Program-made: the position numbers and the translations under genes
Notes under the pieces: model-generated
Databases searched by the model: none
What the model was told of the DNA's origin: nothing
The model's input: the letters and a program-made list of their open reading frames with translations, nothing else
In this document: positions 10,823-21,866 of the stretch, piece by piece
How the letters are laid out: every line of letters starts with the position of its first letter
How positions within the stretch are numbered: the stretch's first letter is position 1
Assembly: GCA_029817715.1 (NCBI GenBank)
Contig: JARUPY010000396.1
Location: 1,054,001 to 1,118,000 of the forward strand
Reading direction: 5' to 3'
Length of the DNA stretch: 64,000 nt
Source of the DNA: Melastoma dodecandrum
Lineage: Eukaryota > Streptophyta > Magnoliopsida > Myrtales > Melastomataceae

Positions 10823-11669
10823 ATGAGTGTTCAGATTTCGAAATTTGTAGGAAACCTTGACCTCGAGGAGTTCATCAATTGGATGCACACGATTGAACGC
10901 ATCTTTGACTATGAGAAGGTACCAGAAGATTGAAATGTTAAGTTGGCCGCCTTGAGATTGAAAAAGTACGCCCGCTTATTGTGGGAGAACACAAACCAAC
11001 AGAGCTGAAGAGAAAGACGTGACAAGCTCCATATGTGGTAAAAAATGAAATGAGCTATGGCTAAAAGGTTTTTGCCAGAGCACTGTCGATGAGATCTCTA
11101 CCTCAAGGTGCAATCGTTCAGCAAGTCTCAAGTGTGTCGGAGTACACAAGGGAGTTCGAAAGACTCTTGTTGCGGTGCGATGTCCAAGAAGCCCCAGAGC
11201 AAACCATCGCTAGGTATCTTCGAGGACTTAAGCCCCAGGTTGTGGATGCTGTAAAACTTCAATAATATTGTACTTTCGCGATGTTCGAGCATTAGCGCAC
11301 AAGGTTGAGCAGCAACAGGCTAGAAAATCGAGTAGCCGCTCATTTGTAAAGGCTCCGTTTTTCAATTAGGGGAGTGACTCCCAGATTAAGCCGCAGTCGA
11401 CCACTTCGAGGTGAGTGCCCCCTACGGCCTCTTGGCCTAAAGTTACGCCGAATAAGCGAGACCATGTTCGTCGTTGTTTGAAATGCCAAGGGACAGGACA
11501 CATGGCGTCTGAATGTCCCTCAAGGAGAAATGCGATCGTAAGAGAGTTATCTGATGAAGAAGAAGAGTTCAAAGAGAATGCAAATCCGATTTGGGATCAA
11601 GAAGAGACTAAGGAGTACCTGGACGAAGGAGAATTGCTAGTCGTCCGCAAAGCTTTGAACGTAACATAG
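10823..11669 (+). pseudogene. G1 gag with zinc knuckle
   Basis: Broken frames show a retrotransposon Gag: LDLEEFINWMHTIERIF near 10860, then YLRGLKPQV-like sequence near 11216, and CLKCQGTGHMASEC at about 11477-11518, a CX2CX4HX4C nucleic-acid-binding knuckle. An acidic linker (ELSDEEEEF) leads to the protease region. There are in-frame stops in the capsid part, so it is non-functional. The knuckle segment itself remains open from 11415 to 11669. Confidence 0.75.
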
Positions 11670-11689
11670 TTCGCGAGGAGAACCAACGT

Positions 11690-14600
11690 GAATGCATCTT
11701 TCATACTAGGTGTACCGTTAAGGATAAAATTTGTTTGGTGATTGTAGACAGCGAAAGTTGAACTAACGTGGTTTCTAGAACCGTGATTGAAAAGCTCAAG
11801 TTACCCGTAGCACCACATCCTCATCCCTATCGCCTACAGTGGCTTAGCAAGGACAATGATGTTCGAGTTATGCAACAAGCACGAGTTCGTTTTTCGATTG
11901 GAAAGAGCTACAAGGATGAAGTAATTTGCAATGTGATTTCAATGGATGCGTGCCACATGCTCCTAGGAAGGCCATGATAGTTTGATCGATGCACACAACA
12001 TGATGGGTATCGCAATACCTATTCCATCAGTGTCAACGAGAAAACGATCACCCTAGGGTCTTTATTCGCCCAACCAAGCGAAGCACCCATCCACCAGCAG
12101 CTCGTTCAAGTTATCAAGCGAATGGAGTTTATTCGGGCGATGCGTGAAAGCGAGGAGACTTACTTTATGGTTCTTGTTGAAGCAGCCCATATCGATCAAT
12201 GGAACATCCACGTGCAAAAGTTTTGATCAAGGAGTTCAAGGATGTGTTCTCGGAGGAGTTACCGGTCGAATTACCACCCTTGCGAAATATCGAACACCAG
12301 ATCAATTTGGTTCCAGGAGCTTCCCTACCCTACCAACCAACTTATCGATGCAACCTCGAGGAAGCAAAGGAACTTCAAAGGCAGGTTGATGAGTTGCTTG
12401 AGAAAATCTTGGTAAGAGAGAGCTTGAGCCCTTGCTCTGTTCCAACTATACTGGTATCGAAGAAATATGGCACATGGAGAATGTGCATGGAAAGTTGAGC
12501 GATCAACAAGAACACGGTGAAATATCGTTTTCCTATCCCTCGACTAAATGACATGTTGGATGAGTTGCATGGAGAGTAGGTATTTTAGAAGGTAGACTTA
12601 CCAAGTGGTTATCACCGGATTAGGTTGAAGGAAGGTGACGAGTGGAAAACTGCCTTCAAGAACAAGTATAGGTTGTAGGAATGGTTGGTAATGCGCTTTG
12701 GTTTGTTGAACGCGCCCAGTACGTTCTTGCGACTGATGACCCATGTCCTACAGCTGTTCATGGGGAAGTTCGTGGTCGTCTACTTTGACGATATTCTCAT
12801 ATACGGTAGGAGGCATGAAGAGCATGTTGAGCACTTGAAGGAAGTGTTTCACACGTTGCGAGCACATAAGTTGTATGGAAACCTCAAGAAGTGTGAGATT
12901 TTCCAATTAAGTATTGTGTTTCTTGGTTATGTAGTAATTTTAGAAGGCATTCGGGTGGACGAAAGCAAAGTCGAAGCTATCAAGGAATGGCTGATGCCAA
13001 GGAGTTTCGACGACGTTTGTAGCTTCCATGGCTTAGTGTTGTGCTACAGGAGATTCATTCGTGGTTTTAGCTCGATCACAGCCCCTCTCACTGAGTGCAT
13101 AAAAGGAGACAAGTTCGAGTGAACTTCTACCGCACAAGCTAGTTTCGAGCGACTGAAGGAGTGTCTAAGCAAAGCACCCGTTCTCGTCTTACCTGACTTT
13201 GCGAAGATGTTTGAAGTCGAATGTGACACATCCGAAGTTGGAATAGGAGTGTTGATGCACGAAGAGAGACCCATCGCTTATTTCAGCGAGAAGCTCAATG
13301 GTGCTAACATAATTTCTCGACGTACGACAAGAAGTTCCTAGCTATTGTTCGAGTTTTGGATATGTGGATCCACTACCGGCTGCCTAGAGAGTTCGTGCTA
13401 CACACCGACCTTGAAGCTCCCAAGTACATCAACGGTCAGCACAAACTTTGTCGACGACATGCCAAGTGGATCGAATTTCTTCAATCCTTCACTTTTGTTC
13501 TGAATCACCAACCTGGAGCATAATGTAGTTGCGGACGCCCTTTCGAGTAAGATGATCTTACTGTCTGCAATGGTGACCAACCTCATTTGATTTGAGTAAT
13601 TGAAGGATCTGTATAAGAATGACGAATATTTTGGAGGGATCTTTACCCAATGGATTTCTCTTTCGCGATTCTAAGTTGTGCATTCCTAGGAGTTCGACAC
13701 GAGAGCTACTCGTTTGAGAAGTTCGTGGAGGAGGAATCGCCGAACATTTTGGAGTCGACAAGATGTTGTCGATGCTTTAGGAGAATTTCTATTGGCCTCG
13801 AACGGAGAAGCAAGTGAAGAGTATTATTTCTAGATGTGCTGCTTGCCATCAAGCGAAGAGCCTGGTCCAACCACAAGGCCTATACACTCCACTGCCCATC
13901 CTAGAGTGACCATATGAACATGTGAGTATGGATTTTGGGTTGGGTCTACCCAAGATGCAGCGGAGAAAGGATACAATCATGGTTGTGGTCGATAGATTTT
14001 CGAAGATGGCACACTTCATTCCACTTCAAAAGATGGACGATGCAACCAACGTTGCAGATTTGTACTTTCGAGAAGTGGTGAGATTACATGGAGTTCCCAA
14101 GTCGATCGTGTCCGTTCGAGATGTGATGTTTTTAAGCTACTTCTAGAAGACATTGAGGCACATGCTGAGAACTAAACTCATATTCAGCACAGCGTATCAT
14201 CCACTAACGGATGACCAGATAGAAGTTGTCAATCGAACCATGGTTGAAATATTTCGAACCTTGGTCTTGAAGAACTAGAAATATTGGGATGTCAAGCCAG
14301 CTCATGCGGAGTTCGCCTACAATAGAGCACCGAGTTCAACAATCATGTATTCACCCTTTGAGATAGTATATAGCCTCAACCCTTTGGTTCTTGTCGATCT
14401 CATGCATCTACCTAATGTGAAAACAATCAGCCGAGATAAAGAGATGAGATTGCTCCATGAGAAGATTCGAGCTCATTTCGAGAAGGCTAACCTTTGATAT
14501 CAGGAAAGAACAAACTGCGAGAGAAGAGCAAACTTTTCCAACCAGGAGACTTGGTGTTGATTCATCTGAGGAAGGAACGATTTCCATAAGAGGAAGAACA

Positions 14601-14745
14601 AGCTGATGCCTCGAGTGGAAAGACCTTTCAAGATCATCGAGCGTATCAACGATAACGCTTACAGGGTTGATCTCCCTGGAGAATATGGAGTCTCCGCAAC
14701 TTTCAACGTCAAGGACCTGATTCCATTTGTATGACGGCTATGCAA
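11690..14745 (+). pseudogene. G1 pol: protease, RT, RNase H, integrase (broken)
   Basis: The protease remnant ends MDACHMLLGRP (to 11977). RT begins with IEHQINLVPGAS near 12290 and keeps [10 protein letters not shown] and the YFDDILIY active-site box near 12780; FLGYVV is near 12920. RNase H is traceable at about 13130-13560 (IAYFSEKL, then a frameshift). Integrase has a zinc-binding remnant near 13830 (CAACHQ) and a core at 13922-14146 ([22 protein letters not shown]). The segment normally reading SDRD reads SVRD here, so the presumed second catalytic Asp is replaced by Val. The polyprotein ends with RPFKIIERINDNAYRVDLP and a short tail before the PPT. Multiple stops (for example 12496, 12577) and shifts make it a pseudogene. 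Confidence 0.85.
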
Positions 14746-14770
14746 GTTTGAGGGCAAACCCTCTTGAACA

Positions 14771-14779
14771 AGGGGAGGA
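14771..14779 (+). other. G1 polypurine tract
   Basis: aggggagga directly precedes the TG of the right LTR copy, the position of the plus-strand primer. The equivalent tract in G2 is at about 19886-19898. Confidence 0.65.
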
Positions 14780-14959
14780 TGATATAAGGACGGTCGTCAT
14801 TTCGTTCACACCTCAGCCTCCGTTACCCACTAAAAGGTATCAACTTGCTCGCCACCGATTAAGCGAGGCGACGAGAGGCACCGAACAATGGTGTGGCCAC
14901 ACAAAATCATTATTATGTGTACAACAGACTTTAGTGTGGCCACACCACATTATCAGGCA
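14780..14959 (+). repeat. G1 3' LTR, truncated
   Basis: About 100 bp match the start of the 5' LTR (gatataaggacggtcgtcat and cacctcagcctccgtt versus 9723 onward), then similarity fades around a pair of 'gtgtggccacac' direct repeats at about 14890 and 14935. G2 begins at 14960. The remainder of this LTR was not found beyond G2 at 20594. Confidence 0.6.
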
Positions 14960-15753
14960 TGATGCGAGAAGGATGTGCTTGAGCGACAAGGGTGGTGTTT
15001 ACGTCTCCTTGATTGCGTCGACTGGGCGACACGCTCAACTCACGCTGCTAGAGTGGTCAGATTAGGCGATAAGCGAAGTAGCAAAGCTTTCAGGCGAAGG
15101 AAGTCTCGTCGAGCGAAAGGAAGTTGAAACGACGGGAAGTCAAGCGACGAGAAACCCAAGACGCGGTTACGTTCAGACGGTTTAGGTCTGACAACTTGCA
15201 GCCCAGGAGTCGCGCCTGCTCCGCTACCCTGCTCTATTACCCTGCTCCACTATCTTTTCAGATCTTGTCAGGGAAAAACAGTATATTTTCCCTTTCTTAT
15301 CATATGATTTTATATGCGTATTTTTATTTCGTTTCATTTATTGTCTTTTCCTTGGTGGCCTATATAAACCCTTGCATTGTAACCCTTGAGAAAAAAACTT
15401 ATCTTTAATTCAGAAATTAAACTTCAGAAGCTCTTTGAGTTTCTCTTTCTCTTATCACTGGTGGATTCCATGTGTGGCGAGATTACTCGAGCGTTCATTG
15501 CACTGGTGGTGCGTAGCTGTATCCAGTCATGGTGTCGTTCAACCCTGAGTCCAAGTACGGTGGTGCTGTTGTTGTATCGGTACGCGGTCCGGGCAGGGCA
15601 CGTCCATTATTCGGTGGTGGCTTAACTTGTCTCCGAAGGTTAGCGCGTCATTATCTTTTATTTTCCTATTGTTCACCCTCTTCAATCCCCGTTCGCCATC
15701 GTGGTTTGTTCTGCCCTTGAGGAACCGAACCATCCCACCCCGTTCCCGTGTCA
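14960..15753 (+). repeat. G2 5' LTR
   Basis: It begins TGATGCGAGAAGGATG and ends CCCGTGTCA, both matched in the 3' copy. A TATA-like 'cctatataaaccc' lies near 15358, followed by 'cttgcattgtaacccttgag', in both copies. It contains about 90 bp not present in the 3' LTR near 15265-15330. Confidence 0.8.
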
Positions 15754-15755
15754 GT

Positions 15756-15768
15756 TGGTATCAGAGCC
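15756..15768 (+). other. G2 primer-binding site (tRNA-iMet type)
   Basis: TGGTATCAGAGCC sits two bases after the LTR end and is the usual initiator-Met primer-binding site of plant Ty3/Gypsy and Copia elements. Confidence 0.85.
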
Positions 15769-15801
15769 CAAGGTTGTCATGGGAACTGATTCTGTTGTGG
15801 A

Positions 15802-16897
15802 ATGGCGTTGGAAGAAGCTCGTTCAGCCTGCCTTAAGAAGGAAGTTGAGGAGTTGAGGAAGCAAGTGCAACAACTTCCTGCATACAGAAGAAATTCGAGA
15901 CAGTGGACTCCACAACCCGTCGAAGCAGAGGAGGATGTAGATGACTTAAGTGACGAAGAGCACTTGAGGAGGAGTCACAGGGAGTGACAACCTGCTCGAC
16001 CTATTAATATCCGGGTGGACATCTTGGAGTGTGAAGGAAAGCTAGATCTAGAAGAGTTCGTTAACTGGCTTCAGTCAATTGAGCGAATATTTGAGTATGA
16101 GGAAATTCCGGAGGATCGACAAGTGAAGGTAGCGTTACGACTCCATAAGTACACGAGTTTATGGTGGGAGAATTTTAACCTTCAGCGTCTAAGAGAAGGA
16201 AAGGAAAAGATGAAGCGAGAGATGAGGAAGCGATTTCTCCCCGAACGATATCGATAAGACCTATTCCTTAAGCTGAACTCGTTACCAAAAACATCAAGTG
16301 TAGTGGAGTACACTCACGAGTTTGAGAAGTTGATGATACAGAGCGATTTGTCTGAACCTTCAGACCAGACCATCGCTAGGTACCTAAGAGGACTGAAACA
16401 ACACGTCGCTGACCGGTGGAACTTCAACCCTATTGGAGTTTTCCGAACGTTTGCAATCTTGCCTATAAGGTTGAGAAGCAACAAGCGAAGAGGGCAAGTT
16501 CGAGAGCGACTATGAGGACGACGCCTTTCAGTAAAGGGACTGCGTCTATGAGAGCCAACCCGTCAATGGACAAGGGAAAAGCGAAGGTGGACCTTGGTTC
16601 CCCACTCGTCAACGGTGGAGTGAAGAAGTGTTTTAAGTGCTAGGGGATTGGACACATGGCGACAGAGTGTCCTAATTGACGAACGATAACTTTCATGGAG
16701 AATCCAGGCGAAGAGGAGATGGAAGAGCAACTAGGCGAACCTATTTGGGACTTTGAAGAAGAGTTTGTCAATGAGCCCAATGAGGGAGAGCTCTTGGTTA
16801 TTCGAAAGGCTCTCAATGCAAATGCTCTGGCCGAAGAAGTCGACCAGCACGAGAAATCTTTTAAACTCGTTGCACGGTACAACGGAAAGTCCGTCAA
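15802..16897 (+). pseudogene. G2 gag with zinc knuckle
   Basis: The frame from 15802 starts MALEEARSACLKKEVEELRK (a short coiled coil), is stopped at 15985, then resumes with LDLEEFVNWLQSIERIFEYE (16039 on), WWENFNLQRLREG and RYLRGLKQHVADRW, a typical retrotransposon capsid. The knuckle at 16629-16670 reads CFKC-stop-GIGHMATEC, so a stop sits inside the CX2CX4HX4C motif. An acidic linker follows. Similar throughout to G1 gag. Confidence 0.8.
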
Positions 16898-19800
16898 GTG
16901 ATAGTCGACAGTGGGAGTTGCACTAATGTGGCTTCTACCACCATGGTCGAGAAGTTGAAGCTATAGACCAAGCCGCATCCTTGACCATACAAGCTTTAGT
17001 GGTTGAGCAAGGAGAGTGACGTGAGAGTCACAAAGCAAGTTCTGGTGTCACTGAGTATTGACAAACACTACCAGGATACCGTCACGTGCGATGTAGTACC
17101 TATGGACGCTTGTCACTTGCTGTTGGGAAGACTATGGTTGTTCGACCGACGCGCAGTACATGATGGGTTCAAGAATACTTACTCCATCATTCTTGAGCAG
17201 AAGAATATCACCCTTCTACCCATATCGACGATGACTGTGACTGTGCTAAACGAGCAGGAGTCCATCTCGGCGCGAGTTGAGTTGACCCAGGTGATTCACG
17301 ATGACATGAGGATCTACATGCCGATGTTGTACGAGGAAGGAGAAGAATATGTTTCGACCATACCTCCACTGGTTCGAAAGCTCCTTTTTGAGTTTACGAA
17401 CGTGTTTCTAGAGGAGATGCTAGGAGGGCTTTAACCCTTGAGGGATATTCAGAATCAAATCGACCTCATCCCCAGAGTGTCGTTGCCCAATTGTCCGGCT
17501 TATCGATACAAGGTGAAAGAGTTGCAACGTCAGGTTGAAGAACTCCTTAAACATGGCTTTGTTCGAGAGAGTCTTAGTCCATGTTCTATCCCAGCGATCC
17601 TTGTTCCCAATAAGGATGGCTCATGGCGAATGTCATCGACAGCCGAGCGATCAATCGAATCACCATCAAGTGCAGGTTTCCCATTCCTCGACTTGGTGAT
17701 ATGGTTAATGAATTGCATGGATCCACTGTGTTTTCAAAGGTAGACTTGAGAAGCGGCTACCATCAGATTCAAATGAGTGAAGGAGACGAATGGAAGACGA
17801 CATTCAAAACTAAGTTTGGTCTCTATGAGTGGATGGTCATGCCATTTCGGCTTTCAAATGCGCCCAGCACCTTCATGCGACTGATGAATAAAGTATTTCG
17901 TCCGTTCATTGGAATGTTTGCCGTCGTCTATTTCGATGACATTCTTTTGATAGTCGCACTTGGATAATCTCCTACAATTGGTCTTTCTGGGATATGCTAT
18001 GTCAGGAGAAGACCTTCGAGTCGACGAAAGCAAAGTCCAACGTATTCGGCATTGGCCTACGCCCAAGTCAGCTCACGACGTGCGAAGTTTCCACGGACTT
18101 GCTTTCTCCTATCGGAGATTCATTAAGGATTTCAGAACTATTACGGCCTCTGTGAACGAGTGCTTGAAAGGAACGACCTTCGAGTGGTCGACGACAGCTC
18201 AGTTAAACTTCGAGTAACTCAAGCGTCGCTTGAGCGAAACACCTGTGTTAGCTCTTTCCCGTTTTTGAGAAGGTATTCGAAGTTGAGTGTGATGCTTTTA
18301 GAATTGGCATTGGTGATGTGCTTTTGCAGGAGGGAGAACCAATCGCCTACTTCAGCGAGAAGTTGGTTGGTGCTCGACATCCGACGTACGACAAAGAGTT
18401 CTACTCGATTGTTCGAGCCTTGGAGTCATGGAGTCACTACTTACTCCTCAGAGAGTTTGTCTTTCATACTGATCACAAAGCATTGAAGTATATCAATGGA
18501 CAGACGAAACTCAATCGGAGATATGCGAAGTAGGTTGAGTTTCTTCAGTCTTTCACGTTCGTGTTGAAGCATAAGTCGGGTGTGAAGAACATCATAGCAG
18601 ACGCCTTATCGAGGAAGTCGAGTTTAGTGGCTAGAATGGAATTGAAACTTATCGGGTTCGAGATGGTAAAGGAGTTGTACTTGATCGACATAGACTTTGG
18701 AGAAGTATACAAGGCATGCAAGGAGAAAGCCCAGGATTCGTACAACCTGGTAGACGTATTCCTTTTTCGAGGAGTTAAGTTATGCATCCCACAGAGTTCT
18801 ATTAGAGAGTTGTTGATTCGAGAGGTGCATGGGGGAGGACTTGTAGGACACTTTGGTGTTTAGAAAACTCTTGAGATGCTACAAGAGTACTTCTATTGGC
18901 CAAAGATGGCTAAGGATGTCAATCAGATGATTCGTCGTTGCGCTACTTGCCAGCGAGTGAAGAGTCACGTCCAACCATAAGGCCTCTACACTTCGTTACC
19001 AATCGTTGATCGACCTTGAGAGCACGTGAGCATGGATTTCGTCCAAGGATTACCACGCACCCAACGACAAAAGGATTCGATCATGGTAGTCGTGGATCGA
19101 TTCTCGAAGATGGCTCATTTTATTCCCTGTAGGAAGACAGAAGATGCCTTGCACATTGTAGATCTCTACTTTCAGGAAGTTGTACGACTACATGGAGTGC
19201 CCACATCGATCGTGTTCGATCGAGATGCCAAGTTCTATGCTACTTCTGGAAGACATTATGACATAAGCTCGGCATTAAGCTCTTGTTCAACACTAGTTCT
19301 CATCCGCAAACTGATGGGCAAATTGAAATTGTGACCCGAACTATGGGAGCCATACTCCGTACAATGGTGTCCAAGAATCAGAAGGATTGGGATATCAAGC
19401 TCACCCAGGCTGAGTTCGCTTACAATTGAGCTCTACATTCGACAACTCGAGCTAGGTAGTTTATGGAATTAACCTGAAGATTCCAGTTAAGCTTTTACCG
19501 TTGCCTTGGGAAGGTTTGGTAAGCCAAAATGTAGCTCGTCGAGCTGAAGAGATGTTGAAGTTGCACCAGAAGGTTCATACCATCATTGAGTAGCATAATG
19601 AGAAGTACCAAGCCAAGGTTAATCGAGGACGACGGGGGAAAGTCTTTCACCCAGGAGACTTGGTGCGGATTCATCTGCGAAAAGAGTGATTCCTTGCTAG
19701 CTGAAGAAACAAGCTGATGCCATGGGCTGATAGACCATTTCGCATCGTTGAAAGAATTAACAACAATGCCTACAAGATCGACTTACCTGTAGAGTATGGA

Positions 19801-19898
19801 GTCTCAACAACTTTCAATGTTCAGGATTTTGTGCCTTATGATGATGATGATGCCGACCCCTTAGATTTGAGGACAAATCTTCTTCAGGAAAGGGAGGA
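16898..19898 (+). pseudogene. G2 pol: protease, RT, RNase H, integrase (broken)
   Basis: Protease starts with VIVDSGSCTNV (catalytic DSG) at 16898 and ends MDACHLLLGR near 17140. RT runs about 17438-18000: [32 protein letters not shown] near 17930, then a frameshift before FLGYAMSGE. RNase H is at about 18200-18620: [35 protein letters not shown] and IIADALSRK. Integrase shows a zinc-binding CATCQRVKSH near 18945 and a core from 19026 ([30 protein letters not shown]), with the presumed second catalytic Asp retained. The tail RPFRIVERINNNAYKIDLP continues to the PPT. Stops and shifts are scattered, so the copy is dead, but the domains are well preserved. Confidence 0.88.
19886..19898 (+). other. 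G2 polypurine tract
   Basis: aggaaagggagga lies immediately before the TG of the 3' LTR. Confidence 0.7.
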
Positions 19899-20593
19899 TG
19901 ATACGATAAGGATGGGCTCTAGCGACAAGGGTGGTGGTGGCATCTCCTTGATTGCGTCGACCAGGCAACAAGCTGAACTCACGCTGTTGGAGTGGTCGGA
20001 TCAAGCAATAGGCGAAGTAGAAAAGCTTTCAAGCGAAGGAAGTCAATTGACGTGAAACCCAAGAGGCGGTTACGTTCAGACGGTTTAGGTCTGACAACTT
20101 GCAGACCAGTAGTCGCGCCTTCTCCACTACCCTGCTACACTATCTGTTCAGCTCTCATCTTATTTTATTTCATTTCCTTTGTTGTCATTTCCTTGGGCGG
20201 CCTATATAAACCCTTGCATTATAACCCTTGAGAATAAAGTTGATCTTGAATTCAGAAATTAAACCCTAGAAACTCTTTGAGTCTCTTATCAGTCGGTGGA
20301 TTCCGTGTGTGGCGAGATTAACCGAGTGTTCATCACACTAGTGGTGCGTAGCTGTATCCGGTCGTGGTGACGTTCAACGCCGAGTCCAAATACGGTGGTG
20401 ATATTGCTGTATCCGTACGACGTCCGGGCATGGCACGTCCATTATTCGATGGTGGCTTGGCTAGCTTGTATTCGAAGGTTTGGCGCATCATTATCTTTTA
20501 TTTTCCTGTTGTTCACCTTCTCCAGTCCCTGTTCGCCATCGTGGTTCGTTCTGCCCTTGAGGAACCGAACCATCCCACCTCGTCCCCGTGTCA
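19899..20593 (+). repeat. G2 3' LTR
   Basis: It begins TGATACGATAAGGATG and ends CCCCGTGTCA, and aligns along its length with 14960-15753 apart from indels. The TATA-like cctatataaaccc is conserved near 20200. Confidence 0.85.
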
Positions 20594-21250
20594 CACCCAA
20601 TGTACTCTTTCTAGCCGGTAACACCTTCTTCTATATGCATCATCTCCTATGCTGACTCGTAGAGCCAGAAGAAGTAGTTCTTGCATTATCAACACAAATG
20701 CAACCCACGATTTGCAACGACTTTGAATCTCGACCACAATGATCTTGAAAGCCCTTTTACACCTCAGTATGCGTCCCACATTACAACCATTTGGTTTATG
20801 TGTCTGAGGATGATGAATAGACGCATATCATTTTGCCTTCCATTCCATTTATTTATGGTAAACATCAAAACAATGTTTAGACTATAGTTTAAGGGCGAGT
20901 TGCATTTGCATTCGCATTATATACAATCACATTTTTCATTCTTGAGTCTAGATTACTTATTTGCATATTGTGTCAATTGATTGTGTTTCTAGGGAGTCAA
21001 ATTGTACGATAATTGTGTTCGATGATGTGATTAGTGGGCTATTAACTTAGTTATAAAAATATGGTTGTGCAAACCGTGGTTTGTAGGGATATTGTGCCCA
21101 CATATGAAGCTTTGTGTGAAATTATTTTATGGCTAAATCATGTTAGGATATCTTAAATTACATGGAAGTTACAGAAGAGTATAACTACCTAGACATTCTT
21201 GTGAAGCGAATATCTAGGTGGATTGTGTTTAGCAACAGAAATTCTGGGCC
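20594..21250. other. Gene-free stretch between retrotransposons
   Basis: No coding or RNA gene was recognised. The sequence does not continue the G1 LTR. AT-rich with short frames only. Confidence 0.45.
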
Positions 21251-21269
21251 ACAGACCTCGGCCTCATCC

Positions 21270-21780
21270 GTGGATCAACGGTCCATAATGCAGGGCCACG
21301 GACAGGGAACCCAGTAAGGAGTGACCACGGAGACACACCAGGCGAAGGCTTGCTGGGCGAAACAGTCACCAAACGACAGGGTTACCAGGCGACGGGCGAC
21401 AAGGGTTAATGAAGTGACGGTTAACTGGGCAAACGAGGAAACTCTACGGCGAAGACCAATGGGTAATACGGACAATCGGTAGCTGTTAAGGAAGGTTCCA
21501 GACAATATCAGGATTTGAAAGGGAATTGTCACCAAGTTCGATCATATGGAAAGAAGATATTCCATATAGACTGGTGACAAAGGAAGCGTAATATATGTGT
21601 AATATTTCGTTACCGTACATACGAAGGTCTAGCTTAGTATAAATAGTCGTTTTTAGGCATTGTGTAAAGACACCTCTCTACAGACGGACATATTGTCATT
21701 ATTATCTTCAAGCATACCAGCGTTCAAGCTCTCTTCGTGGTCCTGCGTTCTTACTCCCCTCTGAAGGCATCGTCGATGGC
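21270..21780 (+). repeat. Putative 5' LTR/leader of T1
   Basis: A GC-rich stretch with repeated 'ggcgaa'/'ggcgac' words, a TATA-like tataaat at 21639-21645 and a following transcribed-leader-like region occurs just upstream of gag. No second copy was found and no clear PBS was recognised, so the LTR call is inference from position. Confidence 0.4.
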
Positions 21781-21866
21781 AACCATAAGTGCTTCCGCTT
21801 AAGGGTGCGCGTCCGCTCTCTTCTCTCTCCCTCTCTTTTTTTTCATACGGCGACAACACAAATACA

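Larger units (their letters stand above)
9722..14959 (+). mobile_element. G1: decayed Ty3/Gypsy retrotransposon
   Basis: Domain order is LTR, PBS, gag with a CCHC knuckle, protease, reverse transcriptase, RNase H, integrase, PPT and the start of a second LTR, the Ty3/Gypsy order. The left LTR begins TGATATAAAGACGGTC at 9722 and the right LTR copy begins TGATATAAGGACGGTC at 14780. The frame is broken by many stops and frameshifts, so the copy cannot move by itself. The right LTR is cut after about 180 bp, where element G2 begins. G1 and G2 are clearly related in gag, pol and LTR starts. No chromodomain was seen; the polyprotein ends with a VSATFNVKDLIPF-like tail. The lineage within Ty3/Gypsy is left open. 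Confidence 0.85.
14960..20593 (+). mobile_element. G2: Ty3/Gypsy retrotransposon with both LTRs
   Basis: A 5,634 bp element with 5' LTR 14960-15753, PBS 15756-15768, gag, pol in the order PR-RT-RH-IN, PPT, and 3' LTR 19899-20593. Stops and frameshifts occur throughout but every domain is recognisable, and it is better preserved than G1. The two LTRs differ by several indels and many substitutions (794 versus 695 bp), so the insertion is not recent. The 5 bp flanks (aggca left, caccc right) do not match, so no target duplication is visible. That and the missing rest of the G1 LTR suggest deletion or recombination at one border. Confidence 0.88.
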
